From contig CAZETK010000007.1 of NCBI GenBank assembly GCA_964515195.1, positions 9,526 to 73,525 on the forward strand: a stretch of 64,000 nt of DNA. Reading direction: 5' to 3'. The notes under the pieces were generated by a model that made no database searches, was not told the DNA's origin, and saw nothing but the letters and a program-made list of their open reading frames with translations. This document shows, one piece after another, positions 45,055-53,377 of this stretch. Positions within the stretch are counted from its first letter, which is position 1. Each line of letters begins with the position of its first letter. Origin of the DNA: Ga0074139 sp964515195 (GTDB lineage: Bacteria; Bdellovibrionota; Bdellovibrionia; Bdellovibrionales; Bdellovibrionaceae). Both the position numbers and the translations under genes were made by a program.

Positions 45055-45849
45055 TTATACTTTTGTAACAGAGGTAAATTTCTGAGCGCCCAAGATTTTT
45101 CGAGCAAACTGCTCGAATGATTCGGCATCATCCGAGCAAAGCAACTCGATACGATTTCTATGGAGAGATTTTCCAAGACGTTCTTGTTCAAAAAAATCAA
45201 CAATCTGTTGAGACAGCACTTCTCCCGAATCCACCAGCGTTACTTCAGGCCCTGTGGCCTTCTGGATGGCCTCACGAAGAATCGGATAGTGAGTGCAACC
45301 TAGAATGATGGTGTCAACACCTTCATCCAACAGAGGCTTTACATAACGGAAAACAACTAAATTTGTAAGAGGGTCCGAGTCCCATCCCTCTTCAGCCAGC
45401 GGCACCAAAAGAGGAGCTGGAACTGAGTACAACTCGCAAGCCTGATCTTGAATGTGGCGACGAAGAGCCTTCTCGTAGGCGCGGCTGCGAACAGTCGCTT
45501 TTGTCCCTAAAAGACCGATCTTGCGATTCGCAGTTTTTAACAAAGCGGCCTTGGTTCCCGGATCAATGACATTAAAGACCGGAAGCTCTTCAAATTGGCT
45601 TTCAGAATACTGGGCCGATGCCGAGTTACAGGCAATTACTAGAGCCTTGACGTTATAGCTTTTCAACAGTTCAAGATTTTGTTCTGTGTAACGAAGGATT
45701 GTTTCAGCGGACTTCGTCCCGTAGGGGAGACGCGCAGTGTCCCCTAAGTAAACAAAATTTTCATTTGGTAGGCTTTTCATCAAAGACTTAAGGACCGTCA
45801 GTCCTCCAAGCCCCGAATCAAACACCCCAATCGCGCGGTCATCGGTCAT
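45055..45849 (-). CDS. murI: Glutamate racemase
   Basis: 264 residues. Signatures: IGVFDSGLGGLTVLKSL, YLGDTARLPYGTKS, ALVIACNSASAQ (first catalytic Cys) and IILGCTHYPILREAI (second catalytic Cys). It makes D-glutamate for peptidoglycan in the cytoplasm. The start overlaps the stop of the upstream IMPDH-family gene as ATGA, so both are translated from one message. Confidence 0.95.
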   Translation of the reverse strand: MTDDRAIGVFDSGLGGLTVLKSLMKSLPNENFVYLGDTARLPYGTKSAETILRYTEQNLELLKSYNVKALVIACNSASAQYSESQFEELPVFNVIDPGTKAALLKTANRKIGLLGTKATVRSRAYEKALRRHIQDQACELYSVPAPLLVPLAEEGWDSDPLTNLVVFRYVKPLLDEGVDTIILGCTHYPILREAIQKATGPEVTLVDSGEVLSQQIVDFFEQERLGKSLHRNRIELLCSDDAESFEQFARKILGAQKFTSVTKV

Positions 45850-46895
45850 GCATTCAATCCGTGAGCTTTCGACTCACGGATTCCGTTAGAGGACATCTCG
45901 ATAAAGCGGGCTTTTTCTGGAACTTCATGAAGGTTGTAGGCATTGATGTAACTCATCCCGCTTCGAATACCGCCACAAAGTTCCATTATCACATCCCGCG
46001 CCCGTCCTTTAATAGGTACAGAGGTGCTCTCCCCTTCTGGCGCCATGCCTTCCGGCACGCCACCACGCCAAGAGTCTTGGGCCTTACGGGATGCCATGCC
46101 TCGATAAGCTTTACGCCCCTGGATAATTTCGCCTGGCGTTTCCATGGTTCCACTTAAAAGACTTCCCACCATGACAGCTTCAGCCCCAGCCGCCAAAGCT
46201 TTCATAATATCACCCGAGGTGCGAAGCCCTCCATCGGCAATAACAGGAACATTGTAATCACGTGCGACCTCAACACATAAAGCAATGGCGGTCAGCTGTG
46301 GAATACCGCAACCAGTAATAATTCGAGTGGTGCACATCGAGCCAGGTCCAATACCGACCTTAATGGCATCAGCCCCGGCCTCAATCAGATCACGGGCGGC
46401 ATCGGGCATCGCCAGATTACCAGCGATCAACTCTACTTGAGGAAATTTATCTTTCAACCACTTCATCATTTCCAGCATTTGAACGGAGTGCCCGTGGGCA
46501 ATGTCGATTGTAATTAAATTCACGCCCGCTGCCACCAGGGCTTGAGCCCGCTCTTTGGACTCCTCCCCGACGCCAACACTGGCTGAAATAACGGGAGTGC
46601 CCGCAGCTCTGACTTGGGCCACCTGCTCCACTTGCTCTTGAATACTCATAAAGCGATGAAGAATTCCAAGGCCTCCCAACTCACTCATTGCCATGGCCAT
46701 AGGTGCTTCCGTTATGGTGTCCATATTGGCGGATATAAAGGGGATTTGAATTTTTTTGGTTTTGGTCAGCCGTGTCTCTAGTACGGGATCCTTACGGGAG
46801 CGAATATCAGACTTGGATGGCACCAGTAGTACGTCATCGAAAGTCAGTCCACGATCACGGTTTTTTATATCCTGCCAGCTAAAAAACAAACTCAT
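45846..46895 (-). CDS. IMP dehydrogenase / GMP reductase family protein without CBS domains
   Basis: 349 residues from ATG 46895 (GAGGTGG upstream). A TIM-barrel with GLTFDDVLLVPSKSDIRSR, SANMDTITEAPMA, NLITIDIAHGHS, VGIGPGSMCTTRIITGCGIPQLTAI (catalytic Cys), VIADGGLRTSGDIMKALAAGA and MVGSLLSGTMETPGE. The CBS pair of most IMPDHs is absent. The later segment RGMASRKAQDSWRGGVPEGM followed by APEGESTSVPIKG has GMP reductase-like features (GGVPEG, no Arg-Tyr flap), so it could be guaB or guaC. Overlaps the upstream membrane gene by 17 bases and murI by four. Confidence 0.82.
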   Translation of the reverse strand: MSLFFSWQDIKNRDRGLTFDDVLLVPSKSDIRSRKDPVLETRLTKTKKIQIPFISANMDTITEAPMAMAMSELGGLGILHRFMSIQEQVEQVAQVRAAGTPVISASVGVGEESKERAQALVAAGVNLITIDIAHGHSVQMLEMMKWLKDKFPQVELIAGNLAMPDAARDLIEAGADAIKVGIGPGSMCTTRIITGCGIPQLTAIALCVEVARDYNVPVIADGGLRTSGDIMKALAAGAEAVMVGSLLSGTMETPGEIIQGRKAYRGMASRKAQDSWRGGVPEGMAPEGESTSVPIKGRARDVIMELCGGIRSGMSYINAYNLHEVPEKARFIEMSSNGIRESKAHGLNA

Positions 46896-47550
46896 CGTCC
46901 ACCTCATGAAGAGAGTTAATAAAAATAGCGAAAACGATCACCAAGCTTAAAAGCAAAAACCCGAAATCCACCAGCCCTAAAAGCAAGGCGCCAATAGGGT
47001 TCTCCCATATAATTCGGTATTGATCAAAGTTTGCTGTCAACCCCATTGGTAGAATCAAAGAAAAGATCAAGATAATGGGTATTATTTTCCACCAAGTTTT
47101 TCGAAACAGCTTCGAGGAATGCTTCAAAGCGTCCACCTGACCGGTTTGGTATTTGCGCGAAAAAAGGACGACAAAAGGCACAAATGTGTAGCTTAACCAC
47201 TTCCATATACCCGGCAGAAAAAGTAAAAAGCTCCAGCTTAAGACATGTCCCCAAGCCCGCAGGTGTTCGATGACCATCTGTTGAAAATCCCCACGCCAGG
47301 TGGGTGTCTTCTTGAGCTGGGCCAGCAGCCAATAGGTGATCAAGAGAGGGAAAAATAGATTCAGCAGGACCGAAAATATCGCAATAAACCAAACCCAATT
47401 AGGAGTTCCAGAAGGGGATCGAAATAGCGTCTGTAACACCGAGGTGGTCCCAGCATCCATGGTTTGGTAGGTCCAAATCAGGACGATCCCCGCAAACAAA
47501 GAATGTGGTTTAAATCTTTTAAGAACGTCCGTAGCTGTTTGCACGTCCAT
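46879..47550 (-). CDS. Polytopic membrane protein of unknown function
   Basis: 223 residues with five to six membrane segments (SLFAGIVLIWTYQ, VWFIAIFSVLLNLFFPLLITYWLL, VLSWSFLLFLPGIWKWLSYTFVPFVVLF, IIPIILIFSLILPMGL, ALLLGLVDFGFLLLSLVIVFAIF). The middle RKYQTGQVDALKHSSKLFRKTWWK resembles the cytosolic loop of DUF975/YciC-like proteins. It overlaps the next gene start by 17 bases and is the first gene of a three-gene unit with IMPDH-family gene and murI. No function can be assigned. Confidence 0.75.
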   Translation of the reverse strand: MDVQTATDVLKRFKPHSLFAGIVLIWTYQTMDAGTTSVLQTLFRSPSGTPNWVWFIAIFSVLLNLFFPLLITYWLLAQLKKTPTWRGDFQQMVIEHLRAWGHVLSWSFLLFLPGIWKWLSYTFVPFVVLFSRKYQTGQVDALKHSSKLFRKTWWKIIPIILIFSLILPMGLTANFDQYRIIWENPIGALLLGLVDFGFLLLSLVIVFAIFINSLHEVDDEFVF

Positions 47551-47697
47551 TCACACTAGTAGATTGGTTTGAGACTTCCAATGAGAATGCATGGCGTCAG
47601 TTGCTCGGAAGTCTTGAGGTTCGAAGTTTCTTCTCTTAAATTCTGTAGTTCTTCAAATCGCGACCACAAACTTCTTTTTAACAAGAAGTCACCAAAG

Positions 47698-47789
47698 GCC
47701 TCGGTGGCGAAATTGGTAGACGCACAGGACTTAAAATCCTGGGCTTCCGTAACAGGGGCGTGCCGGTTCGATTCCGGCCCGAGGCACCA
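47698..47789 (+). tRNA. tRNA-Leu (anticodon UAA), CCA encoded
   Basis: Acceptor stem GCCTCGG (47698-47704) pairs with CCGAGGC (47779-47785); discriminator A, then CCA. The D-arm GGCGAAATTGGTAGACGC, anticodon loop ACTTAAAATC (anticodon TAA), a class II long variable arm and the T-arm GGTTCGATTCC are all present. A seven-base-pair inverted repeat (ACTTCTT / AAGAAGT, 47670-47689) stands just upstream. Confidence 0.96.
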
Positions 47790-47844
47790 TTCGATACAGT
47801 ACACGAACCCGCACCTAGCATTCCACCACCAACAGAGATGAGCC

Positions 47845-48288
47845 CTATTTTTTATCGTTGCTTCTAAAGTATTCAAGGATGGCTCGCGCCTCTTCCTCGC
47901 TTACGTTTTGGAAAGTCATGGGAACCATGAACTCTGCCAACATCTCTCGTGCCGTTGGATCTTTTTCCAACATTTCAGCCGGATTTAAGATCATATTCAT
48001 GATCCATTCAGGCGCTCTTCTTTCGGTCACTCCTTTAAGTGAAGGCCCCACATATTTTTCATCAACTCTATGGCAAGCGGCACACTTGGCGGTAAATATA
48101 TCCGCCCCTTTCTTGACAAGGTCAGGTTGCAACTCCGCCTCTAAAGTTAGGGATTTAATAGGACCAATCCCCAGACTGTTTGCCCCGCCTGCTTCTGAGA
48201 CTGTGGCGCTGTCTTGCGGGGCCTCTTTTTTAGTGCAGCCAATGACTACGAAAAGAATAATAGCACTAGTAAGAATAGCTTTTTGCAT
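47845..48288 (-). CDS. Monohaem cytochrome c lipoprotein near nos cluster
   Basis: 147 residues. AAGGAG six bases before the ATG. Signal MQKAILTSAIILFVVIGC has a lipobox (VIGC), so it is likely lipid-anchored in the periplasm. One haem motif, KCAACHRVDEKYVGPSLKGV, and an axial Met candidate in FMVPMTFQNVSEEEARAIL, typical of small class I cytochromes c. It is divergent from nosZ, sharing a regulatory region, so it may be the electron donor for N2O reductase. Confidence 0.9.
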   Translation of the reverse strand: MQKAILTSAIILFVVIGCTKKEAPQDSATVSEAGGANSLGIGPIKSLTLEAELQPDLVKKGADIFTAKCAACHRVDEKYVGPSLKGVTERRAPEWIMNMILNPAEMLEKDPTAREMLAEFMVPMTFQNVSEEEARAILEYFRSNDKK

Positions 48289-48318
48289 TTTGTTCTCCTT
48301 AATACCAAACTAGACTCG

Positions 48319-48374
48319 CACAACTTTTATACTAGATAGATGACGATGATCATGTTTGGCTACTAAAAGTTGTG
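48319..48374. promoter_or_regulatory. Long inverted repeat in the divergent cytochrome c / nosZ control region
   Basis: CACAACTTTTA (48319-48329) is exactly inverted as TAAAAGTTGTG (48364-48374), an 11-base match separated by 34 bases. The two arms are placed nearly symmetrically between the two start codons and would serve as two oppositely oriented regulator sites. Confidence 0.6.
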
Positions 48375-48410
48375 GCAAATTCGACTTAATACGAAATGAA
48401 AGGATGGGCC

Positions 48411-50378
48411 ATGAGATATCTTAACAGAAATAAGGTCATTATCGGAGCCTGCATAGTTTTCGCTGCTTCTTTAGTCGCCTGCACACCCAAGAAAGCCCCC
48501 ACTCCCGGAGGTGCGGCCTTAAGCAAAAATGCCGCTGAAAAAGTGTATGTTGCTCCAGGAAAATTTGATACGTTTTACGCGTTTCTTTCGGGCGGCTTCA
48601 GCGGACAGCTTGCCGCTTATGGACTTCCATCGGGTCGGCTGTTGAAAATTATTCCGGTATTTTCGGTCAATCCTGAAAATGGGTATGGTTTCACTGAAGA
48701 GTCAAAAAAAATGCTGAACACAAGTAACGGATTTGTGCCTTGGGATGACTCACATCACACACAGTTTTCGTTAACAGATGGCTTGGTCGATGGACGCTAC
48801 GTTTTTATCAATGCTAATAATACACCTCGTATCGCAAAGATTGATTTAACCACTTTTAAAACAACTGAAATTATCGAAATTCCAAACTCGGGCGGGAATC
48901 ACGGTTCTCCCTATTTAACCGAGAACACAGAGTATTTGATCGCCTCCACTCGCTTCACCATTCCTTACCCCAATAAAGACGTCCCAATTGACACCATGAA
49001 GGAAAAGGCTAAGGGAACCATTTCATTCATCAAATTCAATAAAGACGAAAAGATGGAAGTGGCTTTCCAGCTGTTGGTACCAGGTATTGACTACGACCTG
49101 GCCTCGTGCGGAAAAGGCATGTCCCACGGTTATTGTTTCCTGACTTCCTATAATTCCGAAAAAGCCACCACGTTGATCGAAATCAATGCCTCGAAGAACG
49201 ACAAAGATCTGTTGGCGATCGTGAACTGGAAAAAGGCCGAAGCCTGTGTGGCAGGGGGAAAAGCGAAGACCGTCGACGGCCCCCATTTCCACAATCAGCT
49301 TAACGAAGAGACTCATACAGCCACTTCAGTTAAAATCGATAAAGTAGCAATGTTGGATGTAAACGACTGCGAAGGCGTGCTGTACTACGCCCCTGTCGCA
49401 AAGTCTCCTCACGGAGCCGATGTTGATCCCACCGGTCAATATATTGTCGCCGGCGGCAAACTCGCGGCACAAATTACGGCCTATGATTTCAAAAAGATCC
49501 AAAAAGCCATCGATGAAAAAAAATACTCCGGTGATTATGACGGGATCAAAGTTCTTGATTACCAAGCTGTACTGGCGGGTGAAGTCCAGAAGCCTTGTCT
49601 GGGCCCCCTCCATACTGAGTTTGATGGAAAGGGTTATGGCTACACTTCCTGCTTCGTCAGTTCTGAAGTTGTAAAATGGAAAATTGGGACTTGGGAAGTC
49701 GTTGACCGCATACCCACTTACTACTCTCTGGGTCACATAATGATTCCCGGAAGCGGATCTAAAAAACCTTGGGGTCAATATCTTTTGGCCATGAACAAGA
49801 TCACCAAAGATCGCTACCTTCCAGTCGGGCCTGAGTTGCCCCATGCTGCTCAGCTGATCGATATCTCAGGCAATAAAATGGAACTTTTGCTGGATTTCCC
49901 AACCGTGGGCGAGCCGCACTACGCTGTCGCGCTGGAAGCCGATCTTATCAAAGACAAAGTCAAAAAGATTTACCCGCTGGAACACAATAAACATCCCTAC
50001 GTGACTAAGTCCGAAAAAGACGTGCGTGTCGTCAGGGAAGGAAATGTGGTTCATGTCTATGGAACCGCCATACGCTCTCACTTTATGCCGGATAATATCG
50101 AAGGCATACGGGTCGGTGATAAAGTTTACTTTCATATCACCAATTTGGAGCAAGATTGGGACATCCCCCACGGTTTTACGATATTGGGTACCACCACTGC
50201 AGAACTGCTGCTAATGCCTGGAGAAACAAACACACTTGTATGGGAGCCTAAAAAGGCTGGTGTTTATCCTTTCTACTGTACAGATTTCTGCTCAGCCCTT
50301 CATCAGGAAATGCAAGGCTACGTTAGGGTATCGGCACCTGGAGCTTCGACTCCAATAAAATTTAATAAAGGAAAATAA
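48411..50378 (+). CDS. nosZ: Nitrous-oxide reductase, clade II-like, predicted lipoprotein
   Basis: 655 residues from ATG 48411 (AAAGGA six bases upstream). The signal (VIIGACIVFAASLVAC) is Sec-type and ends in a lipobox at Cys24, not the Tat signal of clade I NosZ. The propeller carries CuZ His ligands (DDSHHTQFSLTDG, NHGSPYLTE, SHGYCF, DGPHFHNQ, SPHGADVDP, GEPHYAVALEA), and the C-terminal cupredoxin domain has the CuA site in HGFTILG and YCTDFCSALHQEMQGY. It reduces N2O to N2 in the periplasm. First gene of the nosZBLDFY unit. Confidence 0.95.
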   Translation: MRYLNRNKVIIGACIVFAASLVACTPKKAPTPGGAALSKNAAEKVYVAPGKFDTFYAFLSGGFSGQLAAYGLPSGRLLKIIPVFSVNPENGYGFTEESKKMLNTSNGFVPWDDSHHTQFSLTDGLVDGRYVFINANNTPRIAKIDLTTFKTTEIIEIPNSGGNHGSPYLTENTEYLIASTRFTIPYPNKDVPIDTMKEKAKGTISFIKFNKDEKMEVAFQLLVPGIDYDLASCGKGMSHGYCFLTSYNSEKATTLIEINASKNDKDLLAIVNWKKAEACVAGGKAKTVDGPHFHNQLNEETHTATSVKIDKVAMLDVNDCEGVLYYAPVAKSPHGADVDPTGQYIVAGGKLAAQITAYDFKKIQKAIDEKKYSGDYDGIKVLDYQAVLAGEVQKPCLGPLHTEFDGKGYGYTSCFVSSEVVKWKIGTWEVVDRIPTYYSLGHIMIPGSGSKKPWGQYLLAMNKITKDRYLPVGPELPHAAQLIDISGNKMELLLDFPTVGEPHYAVALEADLIKDKVKKIYPLEHNKHPYVTKSEKDVRVVREGNVVHVYGTAIRSHFMPDNIEGIRVGDKVYFHITNLEQDWDIPHGFTILGTTTAELLLMPGETNTLVWEPKKAGVYPFYCTDFCSALHQEMQGYVRVSAPGASTPIKFNKGK

Positions 50379-50390
50379 CGGTTCGCTGGT

Positions 50391-50415
50391 AAGGGGCCTT
50401 TGAAACAGGCCCCTT
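50391..50415 (+). other. Hairpin between nosZ and nosB
   Basis: AAGGGGCCT and AGGCCCCTT form a perfect nine-base-pair stem with a seven-base loop right after the nosZ stop. No T tract follows, and the nosB SD lies seven bases beyond. It probably protects the nosZ message end and lowers expression of the accessory genes. Confidence 0.65.
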
Positions 50416-50433
50416 CGAATTTGGAGGTGTATT

Positions 50434-51003
50434 ATGAAGGGTTCTGCAATTCGGCTGGGCCTCCTTGTTAGTGTAATTTTGCTGGGCACCACGATGCTGC
50501 TTCCTCTATGGGATATTGCTATTTTCGCGCCTCAATACCCGGAAGGCTTAAGTCTTCATATCTGGTTAAATAAAATTTCAGGAGATTTAGCCAACATCAA
50601 TATTCTGAACCATTATGTCGGAATGATGCCCATTACGCCTACAGATATTCCAGAGTTGATTTATTTTCCGAAGTTAGTGGCCGGGATTATGGGACTTGGC
50701 GTGATGGCTCTCGTTTTACCGCGTCTCTGGAGCGTGGGACTTTATTTTTTAAGCTTTTCCACCTTCTCACTTTTCGCGCTTTATGATTTTTGGAAGTGGG
50801 AGTACAATTATGGGCATAACCTCAGCCCTGATGCACCGATCAAAGTACCGGGCATGAGTTATCAACCACCACTTTTTGGGACAGAAACACTTTTGAATAT
50901 TACGATTTATTCCTATCCTGCCGTGGGTGGATGGTTGATGATGGTTTCCTACTTCATTGTCGCCCTTGTTGTTTTCTACAAGTATCAAGAATTCCGGAGA
51001 TAG
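50434..51003 (+). CDS. NosB-like membrane protein
   Basis: 189 residues with five hydrophobic segments; GGAGG six bases before the ATG. Conserved-looking patches are GMMPITPTDIPELIYFPK and FSLFALYDFWKWEYNYGHNLSP with PGMSYQPPLFGTETLLNI. Position directly after a lipoprotein-type nosZ is that of the clade II membrane protein NosB, whose biochemical role is not established. Assignment rests on location and membrane layout. Confidence 0.7.
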   Translation: MKGSAIRLGLLVSVILLGTTMLLPLWDIAIFAPQYPEGLSLHIWLNKISGDLANINILNHYVGMMPITPTDIPELIYFPKLVAGIMGLGVMALVLPRLWSVGLYFLSFSTFSLFALYDFWKWEYNYGHNLSPDAPIKVPGMSYQPPLFGTETLLNITIYSYPAVGGWLMMVSYFIVALVVFYKYQEFRR

Positions 51004-51009
51004 AGCATA

Positions 51010-51411
51010 ATGGTTTCCTGGTTACGGCTTATTGTCGTTTTGCTGACTTCCATTGTATTTCTGTATGGCTGTACAGAAAAAAGCGTTGAGCCAATAGTTT
51101 ACGGTCAGGATTACTGCGACCATTGCAAAATGCAAATCACAGACCGACGTTATGGCGGCACCCTTTTGACGAAACAAGGACGGACATTGAAATTTGACTC
51201 AATCGAATGCTTGGCTCACAGCAAGGCTGTCTTAAAAGATAATGTTAAAGAAATCTACTTCGTGGATTTTATAACCTCACAATTGACTCCTCAGGGAAAG
51301 ATTCAGTTGTATAAAAATACCAACCAACACGGCCCGATGGGCACCCATATACAAGCCCATTCGGAAGAAGTAAGTCTTCCAAAAGTAAACCTAGAAGAGA
51401 TCAAACCATGA
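51010..51411 (+). CDS. nosL: NosL copper chaperone lipoprotein
   Basis: 133 residues; lipobox in LLTSIVFLYGC. The NosL motif YCDHCKMQITDRRYGG, then LKFDSIECLAHS and YFVDFITSQL, are clear. NosL binds Cu(I) in the periplasm and supports assembly of the CuZ site of NosZ. Stop overlaps nosD start (ATGA). Confidence 0.92.
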   Translation: MVSWLRLIVVLLTSIVFLYGCTEKSVEPIVYGQDYCDHCKMQITDRRYGGTLLTKQGRTLKFDSIECLAHSKAVLKDNVKEIYFVDFITSQLTPQGKIQLYKNTNQHGPMGTHIQAHSEEVSLPKVNLEEIKP

Positions 51412-52661
51412 GGCTAGCCATTTTTATGACGGTTTTTCTTTCCAGCTGGGTTTCTCTAGCCCAGGCAGAGAAGAAAGGCACGCTTGTGGTATGTGCCCAG
51501 TGCCCGATAAAAACCATTAGTCAGGCCGTTCATAGCGCCCACAAGGGTGATACTATATTGGTTAAGGCAGGCGAATATGAAGAAGAGACTCTTAGCATAA
51601 AAACCACTGTGCATTTGATTGGCGAAGAAGGCGCCACCCTGATACACCGAGGTGAAGGCGATATGATTCTGGTTACGGCTCCCGATACAACCATTAAGGG
51701 TTTAAAGATCATCGGTTCTGGAAAAAGTACTTACCAGGATTTTTCTGCTGTCAAGATTGCCAATACCTCCGGTTGCAGGATTGTGGATAATGAAATCGTA
51801 GATTCTCAATATGGAGTGATGGTCGCCAACTCGACCCATTGTATAGTTAGCGGGAACACAATCACGACAAAAGCAGTTGCTTCAGGTCTGCAAGGTGATG
51901 GTATTCACTTTTGGAAAACTTCAGACTCAAAAATCACAGGCAATAGGGTCCAGGGGCATCGTGATGGAATTTATCTGGAGTTCTCAACGGATGGTGAAAT
52001 CTTTGACAATGTCATTACCAATAATCATCGTTATGGTCTGCACTTCATGTTTGCCAATGACAACGAATTTCGTAATAACATTTTCCGTAGTAATGATGCC
52101 GGAGTAGCCGTCATGTACTCGAAAAGAATCAGAATGCTAAGAAACGAGTACTCGGACAACGCAGGAGCGGCATCATATGGTCTTTTGCTGAAAGACATTA
52201 CGGACTCTGAAATCACAGAAAACGAATTTCTTGGGAACACCGTCGCCATTTTTATGGAAGGATCAAATCGTAACAGATTTTTTTTGAACCGTTTCGATAA
52301 AAACGGCTGGACCATCAGATTGCTCAGTTCTTGCGAGTCTAATGTATTTCAAAATAACGCCTTTTTGAATAATGCTCTAGCCGTCGCCACAAACTCACAT
52401 CTTAACTTAAACACTTTTCAACAAAACTACTGGGCCCAGCATAAAAATGTCGACTTGGACCATAACGGCTATGCGGATTTACCCTATCAGCCCACCAGCT
52501 TTTCCTCTTTTTTACTTGAAAAACACAATGTCAGCATTCTTCTGGTCGGCTCTCCGGTGTTAAAATTATTGGACTGGGCTGAGCAGATGTTCCCCGCCAT
52601 TTCCCCTGTGAGCCTTAAGGATCCGATGCCTCTTATGAATTTTCCACTGAGGAAACGCTGA
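51408..52661 (+). CDS. nosD: NosD, periplasmic beta-helix copper assembly protein
   Basis: 417 residues; signal peptide (FLSSWVSLAQA) and a right-handed beta-helix with repeated NxI/NxF rungs: CPIKTISQAVHSAHKGDTI, IVDNEIVDSQYGVMV, GDGIHFWKTSDSKITGN, GHRDGIYLEFSTDGEIFDN, RYGLHFMFANDNEFRNN, GVAVMYSKRIRMLRNEY. NosD is the substrate-binding partner of the NosFY transporter and is needed for CuZ formation. Overlaps nosL by four bases and nosF by one. Confidence 0.93.
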   Translation: MRLAIFMTVFLSSWVSLAQAEKKGTLVVCAQCPIKTISQAVHSAHKGDTILVKAGEYEEETLSIKTTVHLIGEEGATLIHRGEGDMILVTAPDTTIKGLKIIGSGKSTYQDFSAVKIANTSGCRIVDNEIVDSQYGVMVANSTHCIVSGNTITTKAVASGLQGDGIHFWKTSDSKITGNRVQGHRDGIYLEFSTDGEIFDNVITNNHRYGLHFMFANDNEFRNNIFRSNDAGVAVMYSKRIRMLRNEYSDNAGAASYGLLLKDITDSEITENEFLGNTVAIFMEGSNRNRFFLNRFDKNGWTIRLLSSCESNVFQNNAFLNNALAVATNSHLNLNTFQQNYWAQHKNVDLDHNGYADLPYQPTSFSSFLLEKHNVSILLVGSPVLKLLDWAEQMFPAISPVSLKDPMPLMNFPLRKR

Positions 52662-53377
52662 TGATAGAAATTAAAAATCTGTGCAAATCCTATGGGGCGA
52701 AAGTGGTTTTTAACCATCTTAACGCCCGCTTTGAACCGGGTATGATTCATGGAATACTGGGACCCAACGGATGCGGCAAAACAACTCTGGTAAAATCCAT
52801 GCTAGGACTGGCGCACATACAAAGCGGAGAGATTCTTTTGAACGGACAGCCTTTGAAAAACTGCAGGGAAAAGGTGTCCTGGCTTCCTCAGCATCCCGAA
52901 GCCCCTCATAACTTAACAGCGAATAAACTTTTTGAGTTTATCGAAAGCCTACGCGGCGAAAAAGCCGTCTTCAAAAATCTTTTAATCGAAGTTTTCGATT
53001 TCGCAGGAGAAATCGAAAAGCCGTTAAAAACCTTGTCGGGGGGAAATTTTCAAAAATGTTTTTTAATCGCCACGCTCATGTTCGAAGTTCCTCTTATTAT
53101 TTTGGATGAACCTACCGTGGGCCTTGATCCCATAGCCGCAACTCGGTTCAAAAAAATCGTAAGTGAGCGCGCCGAGAGCGCGACGATTCTTTTGATTTCT
53201 CATATCACAAGTGAAATTGAGCAGCTTTCCGAAAAAGTCCATTTCATGTTGGATGGGCGATGGGCTTACAGTGGCCACACTAATGACCTAGTCAGGCAAA
53301 CAGGTCTTGCTGATTTTGAAAGCTCAATCGTGTATTTGCTGTCCCCTAAAGTTGAGGTCAGAAGTGAAAAAGTTTAG
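52661..53377 (+). CDS. nosF: NosF, ABC transporter ATPase
   Basis: 238 residues. Walker A GPNGCGKTTLVKSM near residue 33, Q-loop WLPQHPEAP, signature LSGGNFQKC, Walker B LIILDEPTVGLDP and switch His in LLISHITSEIEQL. It powers NosY in the NosDFY complex. Start shares a base with the nosD stop; its 3' end overlaps nosY by 14 bases. Confidence 0.93.
   Translation: MIEIKNLCKSYGAKVVFNHLNARFEPGMIHGILGPNGCGKTTLVKSMLGLAHIQSGEILLNGQPLKNCREKVSWLPQHPEAPHNLTANKLFEFIESLRGEKAVFKNLLIEVFDFAGEIEKPLKTLSGGNFQKCFLIATLMFEVPLIILDEPTVGLDPIAATRFKKIVSERAESATILLISHITSEIEQLSEKVHFMLDGRWAYSGHTNDLVRQTGLADFESSIVYLLSPKVEVRSEKV

Noticed and set aside
47569..47841. Plus-strand open frame of 90 codons over the tRNA region
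   Set aside because: It runs through the tRNA-Leu gene and encodes the translation of a tRNA; there is no SD.
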